A stretch of DNA of 64,000 bases, from positions 13,467,501 through 13,531,500 of the forward strand of contig CM037596.1 in NCBI GenBank assembly GCA_021018995.1. Direction: 5' to 3'. This stretch comes from Chloranthus sessilifolius (taxonomy: Eukaryota; Streptophyta; Magnoliopsida; Chloranthales; Chloranthaceae). This document shows positions 21,610-33,064 of this stretch, piece by piece; position 1 is the stretch's first letter, and the number at the start of each line of letters is the position of its first letter. A program made the translations under genes and the position numbers. The notes beneath the pieces are model-generated. The model was given only the letters and a program-made list of their open reading frames with translations. It was not told the origin of the DNA and made no database searches.

Positions 21610-22089
21610 TGATGGAATCTAAATGGATCTATCGATCCGACCATCCAAAATTAAGTCGAAAGATCTAGGCGCATGATCAATCAAAAACAATAAATCAATA
21701 ATTTATAAATTAAATATATGTGTGCACTTTGAGTGTGAGCCATCAATAGTTGGTTGCCGAGCTTCAACGATCTTCTCGCATTCAATATCTCCTAGCACAA
21801 TGGGGATGCTTTCGCCAATGGGGAGGATTGAATTATGTCGAGCAATCGTTGGGACCAGGCACCCCTTATATTTATAGCCAAATAGTCCTATCCCATTAAA
21901 GACTGAAAATACTAATTATATTGTGATTAGAAATCACAATCATACCTTAACCGAAAGACTCAACAATCAGTTGTCTATTCTCTTCAAACTCACCGGAATA
22001 GCAACTGTACATCTCAAGACTGATCTTACACCATTCAATGGTCAAAAGTTCGACCATAGTGATGACCACCAAAATAGAAACTTCTAACA
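21610..22089 (-). repeat. Putative 5' LTR of Copia-1 (480 bp)
   Basis: In element orientation it runs from TGTTAGAAGTTTC to GATTCCATCA, ending next to the primer site. It has a clear TATA box. No second LTR survives in the window, so the outer boundary rests on the TG...CA rule alone. Confidence 0.6.
21862..21879 (-). promoter_or_regulatory. TATA box in the Copia-1 LTR
   Basis: On the minus strand GGCTATAAATATAAGGGG is a strong plant TATA context within the LTR, about 210 bases inside its start, suitable for driving the element transcript. Confidence 0.6.
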
Positions 22090-22975
22090 TAGTACACTAA
22101 TTTTTGACTGCTCTAAATCAGATGAAGGAGATTGTGTTTAACCACAATCTTCCAATGAGTGAAACTCGATGTCATAAGATCAAAGATTAGGGAGAAAAAT
22201 AATCTCTATGAACTGATTCAAAGCAATCAAAGGTTGTTTTGTCGTAGAATTCATTACTATAAGATAATAAGTAAAGGAAATATAAAAGGGCCGCAATGTA
22301 AATAGATAAAACATGAGCGGAGCTTACATAAGTCGTATATATCTAATGAGGGTAGACTGAGGTGGGGATATTACGGCTCGATCGTGAGGAACGAAAATGA
22401 CGTCACTCATACGCAATCATCCACACAATACCTTCCATAGCCGTCAGCATCACCACTGTTTGTTGGCAGCTCTTTTATGGATCGCTGGCTTGCATCTAAC
22501 ACCATCATTGGGCTTTTGTCCCGGCTGTACTATTGTGAACTAGTGTAAAATGTTGGGTTCGACTCCTGTAGTACAAAATACGCCACCGCATTTGATAACC
22601 ACTTCAATTCATTCGGTTATCTAAACTAATTATAAACCAACTCATACGATTATATTTGTAATTTTATTTATACATCATGATAATTATGTTACGCTGAAAA
22701 TTTATATGTTTTATCTTTCTACCTTCTTCTTCCTTTCCATCTTTTCTTTATTTCATAATTTTATTATGGTATTAATTCTTCACGGATTTCTGTGCCCAAT
22801 GGTTCCATGGTTCAATGTTCCCTTGTTTGTCGTCTTGTACGCTCTTTTACTCTATTGAATCATCCAACGGTTAGAATTATCTGAAACCAACAACACTCCA
22901 CAAAAGCTGTCAAATTGCTTTCATTGGATAGCTAATAAATGTATGTCAAATTTGCTCTGTTTTTTCAAATTTCTT
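22090..22975. other. Intergenic stretch, no gene recognised
   Basis: Mixed AT-rich sequence. A GGGTTCGACTCC word near 22555 resembles a tRNA B box, but no cloverleaf or A box at a proper distance was seen. Confidence 0.4.
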
Positions 22976-22978
22976 GTT

Positions 22979-23200
22979 TGAGTTGAAATCTGACTCCAAA
23001 TTTTAGATTTTGATTGGATTGATAAACAGTAGGAAATGAGTTAGAGAGATCTTCGGAAAGTATAAAATTTTGATTTTTTTTTTTTTCCTTGTTTTGAGTT
23101 GAATTCTCACTCGAAATTTCAGTTTTGGAGTCGATGGATAAACAGTGGGAAATGATTCTGAGAGATCTTATAGAATGTTTTGAAGTTTTACTTTCTTTTT
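22979..23200. repeat. Imperfect tandem duplication (about 105 bp unit)
   Basis: The block GAGTTGAAATCTGACTCC ... GATAAACAGTAGGAAATGAG ... GAGAGATCTT is repeated as GAGTTGAATTCTCACTCG ... GATAAACAGTGGGAAATGAT ... GAGAGATCTT. The second copy abuts the proteasome relic and may be part of its old 5' region. Confidence 0.7.
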
Positions 23201-23223
23201 TTTCACAGTTTCAGTCTGTAAGC

Positions 23224-23367
23224 ATGGTAAAGGGGGTAGTAGATGTTCCTCCCAAGGGTGGGTTTAGTTTTGATTTATGCCGAAGAAATGAGATGCTATC
23301 GACTAAAGGTGTTCAGCTCCCATCTTTCCGAAAGACCTGAACTACCATTGTTGGTTTAGTTTTCCAG
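23224..23367 (+). pseudogene. PBB: Proteasome subunit beta type-7 (20S beta2), exon 1 relic
   Basis: From ATG at 23224 the frame reads VDVPPKGGFSFDLCRRN and GVQLPSFRKT, then a TGA, then TTIVGLVFQ up to a GT donor at 23368. This is the propeptide and first catalytic strand of the plant beta2 subunit. The mature enzyme starts at the Thr following the Gly of the GTT cleavage site. Here that Gly codon (GGA) is TGA, so the protein would end exactly before the active-site Thr. The exon end matches a normal donor site, so this came from genomic duplication, not from a processed transcript. No second exon was found downstream. Confidence 0.85.
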
Positions 23368-23369
23368 GT

Positions 23370-24500
23370 ACACATTTACAATTATTTGCTGAAATCGCTT
23401 TATCTTCAAAGAAGTTTATGCATTAATGGTTTGTAAATTTTTTGGTCCCTAGAGAGAAGTTTTAATTGTTTACTTTAACCTGCACTCGATTTACTTAAAC
23501 TGAGTTCTTCACAGATATTTTGAGTTAAGATCTTCAACACTGCTAGTTATTTATCTAATTATGTGTTCAAAGAATTTGTTTATTGACCTCAATATAAGCT
23601 TAAAATTATACTTATTATGGAAATGCTATTGTAATTATAAAATTGTGCAATGGAATGCTACGACTTTTTCATGCTCTATATACAAAATTGTCTAGTCTAA
23701 ATGAGATGCCATGCTCTCTTAATAGAATTTTATTCCAGATGAAGAAGATTACATCCATCATTGCCAAGATGTTTGATCTTGTTAAGGGAAATTTTAAGTA
23801 CTTGAGTATTAAAGCTTAAATAATTTTATTCATTAAAAAAAAATGAGGAGGGCGAGGCCGCCACGAACCCCAATGATGATGATGATGCTGAAAGAGGAAG
23901 GGTAAGGTGCATGTGCTGGGATTGGACAGCATTAAGGAGTATACTATGGAATTTTTTTATTAGCTATCAATAATAATCAACCATGAAATAATGTTGTTTG
24001 TCACGTTGCCAAATTTCAAGTGTAAAACTAATAATAATAAATTTTATTTGTTTTATTCTTCTGCGGGCTGTTCCTTTGGCTAATAAAGATGCAAAATTTG
24101 TATTACTTACGAAGTAGTGTGTGTTGCAATCATTGGGTGGACGGAAACCTTTCTTAATTTAGTTAAAATTTTTGTTTTGGTTGATACATTAAATATTTTT
24201 TAATCTCACACCAAATTTTTCTATCTGCACAGCAACTAATTTTATTTTGTACATATAGAAATCAAAATGTGTTGTGGGTGGAGCAGCCCTCTTCATTAAA
24301 TCTATGAAATCTATGAAAAAGTCATATTTTAGAGGGATAGAGTGGCGCAAAAAACTTTTGTCATGTTTTAGAGGGGATCAGATGGCTCAAAAAATTCCCA
24401 AGGTTCATGATCATTGTTTTTTTATATCTGTAACTTATAATTTCATTAAAGTAATAAATTACAATGCGTGCTGATGTGCCACTGGAGAATGTTGGACAAA
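23370..24500. other. AT-rich stretch after the PBB relic
   Basis: No later PBB exons or other conserved proteins were recognised. A short GC-richer patch with GATGATGATGATGATG lies near 23870. Confidence 0.4.
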
Positions 24501-24503
24501 TTC

Positions 24504-24524
24504 GGGGGGGGGGGGGGGGGGGGG
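24504..24524. repeat. Poly-G run (21 G)
   Basis: An uninterrupted G homopolymer, unusual in this AT-rich context. Its exact length may be a sequencing or assembly estimate. Confidence 0.8.
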
Positions 24525-24686
24525 TTTAGGAGAGGTGTGATGTTCTCTTGCTCCTAGTTTCTTTTGTTTTTCTGGCCACTGTGGCTGGTTTCTTTTATTT
24601 TTGTTGTCCTTTATAGTTGTCTTGATCCAGCTCCTCACTGGTTTTTTTGAACGAAATCTCTTTTACCGATAAAAATATAAATAAAA

Positions 24687-24960
24687 TTACAATGCGCCTA
24701 ACAACAGTGGAAAAAGAAAAGAAAATATAAAATTTGAGGTTTCATTTGAGACTCGGTTGCAGTGATCAAAAGAAATATAATTAAAATTTGGCATCAGCTC
24801 TTCCATATCTCTAACAATTTGAAGGTGCTTCCATGAAGATTCTCCTTTGAATGAATTCCTCCCCACCACAGAATCTGAACCGATCTTGTGATCTGTGAGA
24901 AGACTAACGCCTGAGCTGGATAGAGATGACCTGTTCACGTGCTTGAACAACTGGCCTGGA
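24687..24960 (-). mobile_element. LINE-type RNase H remnant
   Basis: Minus strand: KGESSWKHLQIVRDMEELM, followed by FNYISFDHCNRVSNETSNF. It resembles the end of the RNase H domain (RVT_3) found in plant LINE elements and related host proteins, where W-HLQIVRDIEEL and F-HV-R-NxxAD occur. The last helix is degraded. The plus strand just before it (24525..24690) looks like a LINE 3' tail. Confidence 0.4.
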
Positions 24961-26160
24961 CTCTAACACTATCCTGCTTTAGAAATCGCAACCAGTCTGA
25001 AAGGAGATGATTATATCTGAATACAGATGGTATATTGCTCACTGCATTTAGATGGAAGAAGACAAGCTGTGAGATTGGGTGTAGCGGTAGAACAGCAGAG
25101 CCGATCACTCTGATACCATCTTTAATTCAAGAATACCAAAACTACCCTAACACATTATTATCTTCAACATAAGGATTTATTATTATTATTATTATTTAAA
25201 ATCAGTTTCCCTTGATCCAGTTATCCAATTTCCGTAGATATTCAACACATTTCAGCATATAGATGAACCTGTGAGTCATTGATTAAGAGTGTCCTCATCA
25301 TACTCTGAAAATACAAGCAGAGGTTTAGGCTGGCATTCCTTCTATTTGAGTCTTTCAAGCTGGTGATAACACTATGGCAAGGTGTGGAATCAAGATGATT
25401 CTTTGACTGCTGGAGCTAATTACCTCTGGGTCTGAATCCAGTAGTGGCATAACAGCCAGTATGTACAGAACTTTGAACACGGTCTAAGCAACCATGTTGT
25501 GTTGAGTCATTCTAAAGTTAGCCAGTTCAAAATAATAATAATAATAAATAAATAAATAAATAAATAAAGAGGAAGCCAGTTAGTTGAGTTATCTGCTTGA
25601 ATCTGGAAAAACAAAACTGGTAGCATTCAGAAGGTGGTGTTATCTAAAGATGCTCTGTTGGGAATGCAACGATGATGTTTGACCAATGACCTCAATGTGC
25701 CAACATGTTAGAGGTGGTTATATTTGTTGGAATTACAGCATATGCAGATAATTTCCCCTTGATATTATTAATATATACAAACTTATCCATTTCCCAGTAC
25801 TAATAATGAGGTCGAATTGAGAAAATAATATCTACCCTCATTCCTTGAGACTTGTGAGTCCTTCAGCAGATGCCTGAAAACCGCTAATTCTTGCTTCTGT
25901 TGGAAGAAATTTCAAACTTTGTGGTTTGGGTTATTTAGAAAATGTAAGATCCCACCCACAGACTGCACTCTATTGCACTTCGTAATTTGTATTGATGATT
26001 CAGATGAAAGTAGCACTATGCATTTGTCTGATCCTTTCCCTCCTTTAGTTCTCACCTTTCAGCCCATCAACGCATAAAACCGCAGAGCTCAATGAACATG
26101 AACTCCCAATTGATAAAAACATTATTTGGAAGACCATGTACAATCCCATATAGATAGAGA
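24961..26160. other. Intergenic stretch with short microsatellites
   Basis: Contains a (TTA)n run near 25170..25192 and an (ATAA)n run near 25535..25567. No gene was recognised. Confidence 0.4.
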
Positions 26161-26164
26161 TCAG

Positions 26165-26262
26165 AAAAGCAACTTTGGAACACGTGGGCATTTCTTTCCT
26201 TCCAAATTGTCTATAGACATTAAAAAATGCATTAATCCATAGGCAACTTCGCCAGGTCATTA
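26165..26262 (-). mobile_element. LINE 3'-end remnant (zf-RVT region)
   Basis: On the minus strand one frame reads TIWKERNAHVFQSC, matching the W-x-IW-x-ERN-x-R-x-F signature at the end of the zinc-binding region of plant LINE reverse transcriptases. It is only about 30 residues long. Confidence 0.4.
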
Positions 26263-26624
26263 AAAAAAGCAGCTTTTGTTAGGCTTTTATTGCCCATGTT
26301 TCATCTCATTCAGATGAACGTTCTTTGAGATGTGGTGTTTTATGCGCGACTCTATACATGGCTTTTATAGTTCTCTATTAAAGGAGGATGAATCTTGCTG
26401 TCTGTGCTGAGTTGCTTGTGCGACTCTGTTTATCATTCCTAGCTGTATAATCAGCTTGAAGTTGTTTATTGGTGTGGTTTCCTCATGCTGGTACTTTTCC
26501 AGGTGTTGAAACCATCCCATTTCCTTCTAGTCCATAAACAATTGCTTGGACAATTGGTTATGTGCAAGTATGGAAGTCAAACAGGCAGTTGGGCTGGGAG
26601 ATACAACCCCTTCATGCATCACCA

Positions 26625-26846
26625 TGATTAAATTTGACTGGAAATAATTTCCTTCCCTGGCCTCAATCCATTCTTATGTATGTTGGAGGACTTAAGAAGC
26701 TTGGGTATTTGACTGGTAAGACTGAGAAGCCATCTGAAGGAGAGGCTGAAATAATTTTTTATATTGGGATGTCTACTCAACTCTATGCAACCCTACATCT
26801 CAGCTACACACATGTTCTACAAATCAGCACATTAGTTAAAGAGTGA
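26625..26846 (+). mobile_element. Copia gag fragment
   Basis: The frame reads LTGNNFLPWPQSILMYVGG, then KKLGYLTGKTEKPSEGEAE, which is the N-terminal gag motif of copia elements (L-G-NY-W-S, LYGYLTG). It is short, without LTRs, and runs into unrelated sequence. Confidence 0.55.
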
Positions 26847-26879
26847 ATTATACTTAATTAATGTACAGTTCAGTTATTT

Positions 26880-27610
26880 GAAAGAAAAATAAAAAACCGC
26901 ATGCTTTATTTATTTACTTATTTATTGTTGAGGTTGAGGTTTTATGCAAGTCGATGGGACCTTTTCCTACCATCATGCTTCAAAGCAGGTCTAATCTAAT
27001 TAATTATAGCTATTATGACAGCATTTGCTAGTTTAATTATGTGATAGCTTACTGTTATTAAGACCATCTTCTAACACACTCTTACCTGATAACGTAGACT
27101 ACTGTAGCTGTCTAATTCTGTTTTTATGCATATGTTGATTTCTGCCACTACAGATTTTAAACCAGGTTTATACAAGCATTGATTTCTGATATTAGCATTC
27201 TCATGTTTGAATCTTTATGCATTTTACTGAAAAATATATGCTGATGATAGTTAACAAATATTTTGCAAGCTATTTTTTTAAATATTAATGTTGGAATTGT
27301 CTATGTCAGTGCTTATACAAATGTGTTGCACATTTTAGTATGGGACGAATGCACATTATCAATGCGTAAAATGGAACTTAAATCGATTCTAGTTGATGCT
27401 GAGTCACAATTTATTCATTTTCTTTTGTTGCATAATCTATCATTGATGAGTTTATCATATGGGAACTTGTATCTTTGTAGTTGGAATATATGCGATCTGA
27501 TATTAGAAAGTCCAGACAAAAATGTATCTTTGAATTTGAGAACTTGTATCTTTGTATTTGCATAATTTTATGTGTCTCTTGATTTATATATGCTCTGTTT
27601 CCATGAACAG
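26880..27610. other. AT-rich stretch before the FBPase exons
   Basis: It may be intron of the old FBPase gene, but the first two coding exons of that gene were not found in it. Confidence 0.3.
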
Positions 27611-28595
27611 GCAGGCCTTGCAAAGCTCATTGGACTCGCTGGAGAGACCAATGTTCAGGCAAGTTATCTGTGGACTTCAAATCAATGAATTGTGTTGTAA
27701 GCTCGCACCTTTTAAAAAAATTTTACTTATATTTAATGGAAAATGACTAATTTTAATAATGCAATGCAGTTTTCTTAAGTACTTGATATGATTGAACGAT
27801 GCTTCATTTATGGAATGACAGAAAGGCTAAATATGCTTTAAATGGTTTCTACATATTGTTTTCACTTTATAATGTAATGGCCTTTTAATAGTTTGTTCTG
27901 AGTCAAAAAGTAAATGTTTTCAATCCCAATTTTCAAATGCAGGGCGGAGAGCAAAAGAAAATGGATGCACTTTCTAATGAAGTTTTTGTCAAGGCTTTGA
28001 TAAGTAGTGGTCAAATGGTAAGTTTTATGGAATGTGTCATTCTGTTAAGCTTTTTTGCTATACGGAGATGGTGAATTTATGTAGTGTTTTGAGACTTTTA
28101 TATAGTGTATCCTTGTTTCGGAAGAGGGCGAGGAGGCAACGTTTGTTGAACAATTGAAGCATGGAAAGTGTGTGCAGATACCCTTAGGGTTTTTTTTTAA
28201 TGGCTTATTTCCTTAACTTGCAAAGTCAGTAATGGATTCAGTTCTTATCATTTCTGATATTGCAGGTACTGTGTCATTTTTTATCCATTGGATGGATCCT
28301 CCAACATCAACTGTGGTGTTTCCATCGGAACTGTATGTCCTTCATCTTGATACCTCACTTTTTTATTGTGCAAGCTATTGATTTGGATTTGAGTTGAATC
28401 GTATAAAACCATGGGTTCCCGGTGCTTCATTTCTGTGATGGATTGATTTTAGTGATGATTGGTAGATTTTTTTGCCTCTAGATCTTTGGAATATATCTGA
28501 TAAAAGATTATACCAAAGCAAGTGTTGAAGATGTGTTGAAACCTGGGACAAACATGCTAGCAGTTGGTTAGTGCATGTATGGAAGCTCCTGCACG
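27611..28595 (+). pseudogene. Cytosolic fructose-1,6-bisphosphatase relic, five exons
   Basis: Exons at 27611..27658 (AGLAKLIGLAGETNVQ), 27943..28017 (GGEQKKMDALSNEVFVKAL), 28106..28167 (CILVSEEGEEATFVE), 28266..28332 (YCVIFYPLDGSSNINCGV) and 28482..28595 (IFGIYLIKDYTKASVEDVL, then NMLAVG, stop, CMYGSSCT) follow the plant sucrose-pathway enzyme in order. All have AG acceptors. Donors are GT except the first, which is GC (CAG|GCAAGT). The enzyme removes the C1 phosphate from fructose-1,6-bisphosphate and needs metal-binding acidic residues. The first Asp of the DPLDGSSNID motif is Tyr here and the last is Asn, and a conserved Tyr codon is TAG at 28569. The first exons and the whole C-terminal half are absent. 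A copia element inserted 395 bases downstream. It is a duplicated, non-processed pseudogene. Confidence 0.88.
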
Positions 28596-28989
28596 GTAAA
28601 TTTAGCTATCATCATCTTTTTTCATTTATTACTCAATCATTGATTATATTTCATTTATTACTCAATTACTGAAGGAAATGCCCACAAATTTTCCTACTCT
28701 TCCAAAAATTCCTTATTCATTTGATAAGCTTTTATCGAGGAACCAAAACATCTGATAACTTCAGCAGAGGAGAATGATAAATGCTAGCATAATAGATCTA
28801 ATGTTAACTGAAATTTTGTTGAGAACCATCCTCATACTGATCATGGTTTACTCTGTATGCTTGATGATATGAGTATTTACCGATGCGTCCTTCAGTATCA
28901 AATTTTATTTTGTAAGACTAATCAATTTTCACCTAGGAAAATGGTGCTGTGCATTTTGCTGTCCCTTATGCTTCCGTGTGTGTATTTTT
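28596..28989. other. Stretch between FBPase relic and Copia-2
   Basis: Probably former intron sequence; no coding match seen. Its last five bases TTTTT are the target duplication of Copia-2. Confidence 0.4.
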
Positions 28990-29099
28990 TGTAAGACTTT
29001 TTGTCACCATCATGACTCAAAAAAACAGTATTGCTTCTTTAGGAAATAGTGTTGCCAAGTAATTAAGTTTGACAAATTGGTTTGTCATTTTTTTGACCC

Positions 29100-29169
29100 A
29101 CGGTCGTCCGTTGTACACTCACGGACGTCCGTTGTCACGGACGACCGTGAGTGATTCACGGACGTCCGT
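29100..29169. repeat. ACGGACGTCCGT palindromes in the Copia-2 5' LTR
   Basis: Copies start at 29100 (one mismatch), 29121, 29137 (one mismatch) and 29158, with spacings 21, 16 and 21 bp. The last ends 11 bases before the TATA box. The same set is in the 3' LTR at about 37833..37902. Confidence 0.92.
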
Positions 29170-29180
29170 GATCCTAAAAC

Positions 29181-29188
29181 ATATAAAT
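29181..29188 (+). promoter_or_regulatory. TATA box of the Copia-2 LTR
   Basis: ATATAAAT follows the palindrome cluster, so the palindromes occupy the proximal promoter position of the element. Confidence 0.6.
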
Positions 29189-29669
29189 TTTAGGAAGTTC
29201 GGACAGTTTCATAACTGATCCGAAAATCTTCTTTCTAAAATTTTTGTTTGTCCAAAATTGTGTCATTGAGATTACTTTACTTCTTTTGATTTCATTCTCT
29301 AATCTCTTTGATGTTTATGGGTCGTTATGATTTCATGTTTGAGAGTGTAAGACTTGTGTGAGACAAGTGAACCTTCGCAAGGAACGTAGGTTGATGGAAA
29401 TGTTCACTATGGATAGTATGATGGAGAAAGGCTGTCATGTTTGGTGATTGGAGTGCTAGGGCATATCATTCCAAAGAAGAATCAGAAAGTTTTTTGTTCA
29501 TAGTGAATTTCTTTTTGGATCCGAGATAGATCCGTGGTTTTACTGTGACGGGTTTTCCACGTTAAAAATGTCTTGCGTACTTATTTTGATTGTATGATGA
29601 TTGTGAGCAGATTTTAATTGATAAATTTAATAGATTATATTAAAAAACTTAAATTTCCCAAATTTTCAA

Positions 29670-29685
29670 TTAGTATCAGAGCCTG
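29670..29685 (+). other. Primer binding site of Copia-2
   Basis: TTAGTATCAGAGCCTGG follows the LTR. It matches the tRNA-iMet site TTGGTATCAGAGCC with one change. Confidence 0.8.
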
Positions 29686-29717
29686 GTCACTTGGTAAATT
29701 CTAACAAATTAAGTATT

Positions 29718-31560
29718 ATGTCTAATTTGGGATATCACGATCTTCCTAGAGAAGGTGCGTCTACTGCTAGACCCCCTCTGTTTGATGGCTCTAATTATCC
29801 TTACTGGAAGGCAAGGATGAGAGCATTTTTAAGTTCACTTGATCCTCACATTTGGTATTCTATTGAGGACGGATGGTTACCACCAACTACGACCTCTGTT
29901 GTCGATAATATACCACATACCACTATCAAACCTAGATCTTTATGGACGGATCAGGAATATGATAATCTTGGTTATAATTCCAAGGCCCTAAATGATTTAT
30001 TTGGAGCGATCGCTCGAAGTTTCGAATAAGTACTTGCACCATAGCCAAAGATGCATGGAAAATTCTTGAAACCACTTATGAAAGGACTCCTCAAGTAAAG
30101 ATTTCCAAACTTCAAATGCTCACTTCTCAATTTGAAAATCTTCGTATGGATGACGATGAAAAGTTTTCTGATTTCTATATTCGCTTAAATGATATTGTAA
30201 ATGGTTCATTTAATTTAGGAGAACCTGTTTCAAATACTAAAATTGTGCGAAAAATTCTAAGGTCTCTACCTAAAAGGTTCAGATCAAAAGTCAATGCTAT
30301 TGTTGAATCTAAAGATGTTGACAATCTAAACTTAGATGAACTCGTTGGGTCATTACAAACTTATGAATATGAAATTCAAGATAATCATGCCACTAAAAGT
30401 GTTGCATTTAAATCATCAAAGGTTGAGTCTGATTCTAGCAGTGATTCTGACAAATCAGATGAACTTGCTTTATTTGTTAAAAAATTTAAAAAATTCTATA
30501 AAAATAAGAAACAACCTTTTAAAAAATTTGAAAATTCTGAACAATTTAAATTATTTGAAAAGAAACCTAAAAAGGATTTTCCTGACACTACTCAATGTTT
30601 TAAGTGTCATGGTTATGGACATTACGCTAATAAATGTCCTAGTAAGAAAAATGATAAAGGAAAATCCAAAGCTTTGACTGCTTCACATGAGATTGAAATA
30701 TCAACTGAGTCATCTTCTGATGAATCTGAATCTAGTTCTTATGGATTTAGAGCGTTTGTTGCCTCTATTGTGGAAACTAATAATTATCAAACTCCTTCTC
30801 ATATTGACACTGACTCTATTGATTCAATCTCATCTGCTAATGAAATTGATGGTGATGTATTGGATATGACAAATGCCTACAGTGAACTTTATCAAGAATC
30901 AATACATCTAACTAAAGAAAAAATTAAATTAATCAAAGAAGTGACTGAGTTAAAAAACATTATAAGAAATCTCCAAGACAATGTAAATTGTTTAACTCCA
31001 AAATTTATTGAACAAGAAAATAAAGTAAATTCTCTTATTGAAATAAATGAAAATTTAAAAAGGGAACTTGTTTTTATTTCTGAAAAATATTCAAACATTT
31101 ACAAGACTAATGAGAAAATGGAAAAATTACTCAGTTCTGGTCAAAGAACAACAGATAAAACAGGTATTGGATATCATCATGTAGAAAATAAAAATCTAAA
31201 ACCTGTTGTAACTCATGCTCCAAAATTTGTTAAAGAAATCAAATCACTCTCTACAAATTCTAGACAAAAGGACAATAAATTCAAATCTTCCAATACTAGA
31301 TTTATTAATAGGAGAGTGCCAATCTGCTCTACTTGTGGATGGGAAGGGCATACTTATGTATATTGTCCATTTGACTTTGAATACTCTCAATACTATGTTC
31401 CTCACTACCAAACTTTTAAGAACAATACAGTCATTTCATTGAGTAGTTCACATAAATATAACAACAACCATGTGCTTCATAACAAATCAAATCTTAAATA
31501 CAAACGTGTTTGGATTCGGAAATCTGATTTAACTGCTCAGGTTGCTCATATTTCTCTCAA
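29718..31560 (+). pseudogene. Copia-2 Gag
   Basis: The likely start is ATG at 29718 (MSNLGYHDLPREGA). The capsid part has PPLFDGSNYPYWKARMRAFL and, after a frame change near 30028, DAWKILETTYERT, VKISKLQMLTSQFENLRM, NDIVNGSFNLGE, KILRSLPKRFRSKVNAI and NLDELVGSLQTYEYE. An acidic Ser-rich linker and a Lys/Phe-rich part lead to zinc knuckle one (CFKCHGYGHYANKC, 30597..30638). A long Glu/Lys/Asn-rich coiled-coil region follows (about 30850..31120), then zinc knuckle two (CSTCGWEGHTYVYC, about 31325..31366). It continues in frame into protease. Confidence 0.88.
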
Positions 31561-32847
31561 AGCAAGTGAATCATCTAAGTGGTTCCTTGATAGTGGCTGT
31601 TCTAGGCATATGACTAGTGAGAAATCATTCTTTTCTCATCTTAGTCCATGCTCAGAAGGAAATGTGACTTTCGGTAATGGAAGTTCTTGTAAAATTACTG
31701 GAAGAGGAACAATTAATGCTCCTGGTTGTCCTAAACTAAAAGAAGTCCTTTATGTTGAAGGACTTAAGGCTAATCTCATTAGTATTAGCCATTTAAGTGA
31801 TGATGGGATGAATATTAATTTTTCAAAAAATCTGTGCACTGTTGTTGATTCTAATGGCAAAATTGTTCTTGAAGGGATTAGATCTACTGATAACTGTTAC
31901 ACTTTTAGCGATCATCTCCAAAATAATTGTCTTATCACTAAAACAAATGAGATCAATATCTGGCATCAGAGGCTTGGTCACATGAATAAAAATGATCTTT
32001 ACAAATTAGCCTCTGATCAACTTGTTAAAGGTTTACCTAAATTAAGCAAACCAGATGGATCTATTTGTGGTGCTTGTCAAATGGGTAAACAGACCCGTGT
32101 TCCTCACAAGAAAGTAAATGTTCCTACTTCTTCTAGGATTCTTGAATTAATACATTTTGATCTTGTAGGTCCCATGAGAACAAGTAGTTTAGGAGGTAAG
32201 AAATATGTACTTGTTGTGGTTGATGATTTTTCTAGATATACTTGGGTTGCTTTTCTTAGAGAAAAATCTTAAGCTTTTGATGAATTTATTATCATCTCTA
32301 AGAGAACTCAATTTGAAAAAAATCTTTCAATAATTCGAATTCGAAGTGATCATGGTAAAGAATTTGAAAATTCATCTTTTGCAAAATATTGTGCTTCAAA
32401 TGGAATAAAGCATGAATTTTCTGCTCCTCACACACCTCAACAAAATGGTGTGGTTGAGAGGAAAAATAGGGTCCTTCAAGAGATGGCTAGGGTTATGTTA
32501 AATGCAAATAATGTGGCTAAAAATCTATGGGCTGAGGCTGTTAGTACCGCCTGTTATATTTCAAATCGAGTATACCTTAGACCAAACACTACTAAGACTC
32601 CATACGAAATATGGAATGCTAAGAAACCTCAAGTTAGTTATTTTCGAGTTTTTGGTAGTGCTTGTCACATTTTAAAAGATCGTGAATATCTTAAAAAATT
32701 TGATCCTAAAACTGACAATGGTATTTTTCTTGGTTACTCATTGAACAGCAGAGCCTATAGGGTTTTTAATTTAAGAACTCTTACTGTCATTGAATCAGTT
32801 AATGTGGTTGTAGAAGATCAAAATCGATTCTTCTTACATTTTAAATA
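31560..32847 (+). pseudogene. Copia-2 protease and integrase
   Basis: The protease active site is KWFLDSGCSRHMTSE (31577 on). The GAG-pre-integrase domain has NIWHQRLGHMNKNDLYKLA and CGACQMGKQTR. The integrase core has IHFDLVGPMRTSSLGGKK, VVVDDFSRYTWVAFL, IRSDHGKEFENSSFAKYC and HTPQQNGVVERKNRVLQEM. It is broken by TAA at 32270 between REKS and AFDEF. The frame ends in a stop at 32848, and sequence up to 33060 is degraded. Confidence 0.9.
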
Positions 32848-33064
32848 GAGATATTGATGAAGTTCTTGTTGTTCCTATTAATCATGAAAAATTAGACTGA
32901 GAACATTAATTTATCTTCGACAATGAAAATTCTACACACACTACAACTAATATTATGAAGATATCGTAGATATTCCACACAACAATATCTACGAAATGAG
33001 TCTCGACATAGGCCTTCCTATGCTCGTGATATGAAAAGTCACCCATCTTACCATCATTGGTGAC

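Larger units (their letters stand above)
17437..22089 (-). mobile_element. Copia-1: 5' half of a Ty1/copia element split by Tekay-1
   Basis: In element orientation it has a putative 5' LTR (21610..22089), a tRNA-iMet primer site (21592..21608), a long leader with internal repeats (19820..21590), gag, protease and integrase. It stops at the AAGAG target duplication at 17437..17441 and resumes at 4395..3915. Downstream RT, RNase H and 3' LTR were lost near 3915. Confidence 0.82.
28990..29668 (+). repeat. Copia-2 5' LTR (679 bp)
   Basis: It runs from TGTAAGACTTTTTGTC to CAAATTTTCA. It contains four ACGGACGTCCGT-type palindromes and a TATA box directly after them. Confidence 0.93.

Noticed and set aside
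22540-22570. tRNA-like B box GGGTTCGACTCC
   Set aside because: No A box or cloverleaf could be built around it and there is no poly-A tail for a SINE.
23125-23223. N-terminal extension of the PBB relic starting at ATG 23125
   Set aside because: The added residues do not resemble the plant beta2 propeptide, and this stretch is half of a tandem duplication in the old 5' region.
25105-25122. tRNA-iMet primer-like TGGTATCAGAGT on the minus strand
   Set aside because: The adjacent sequence does not start or end like an LTR and no LTR pair was found, so chance or a decayed relic is likelier.
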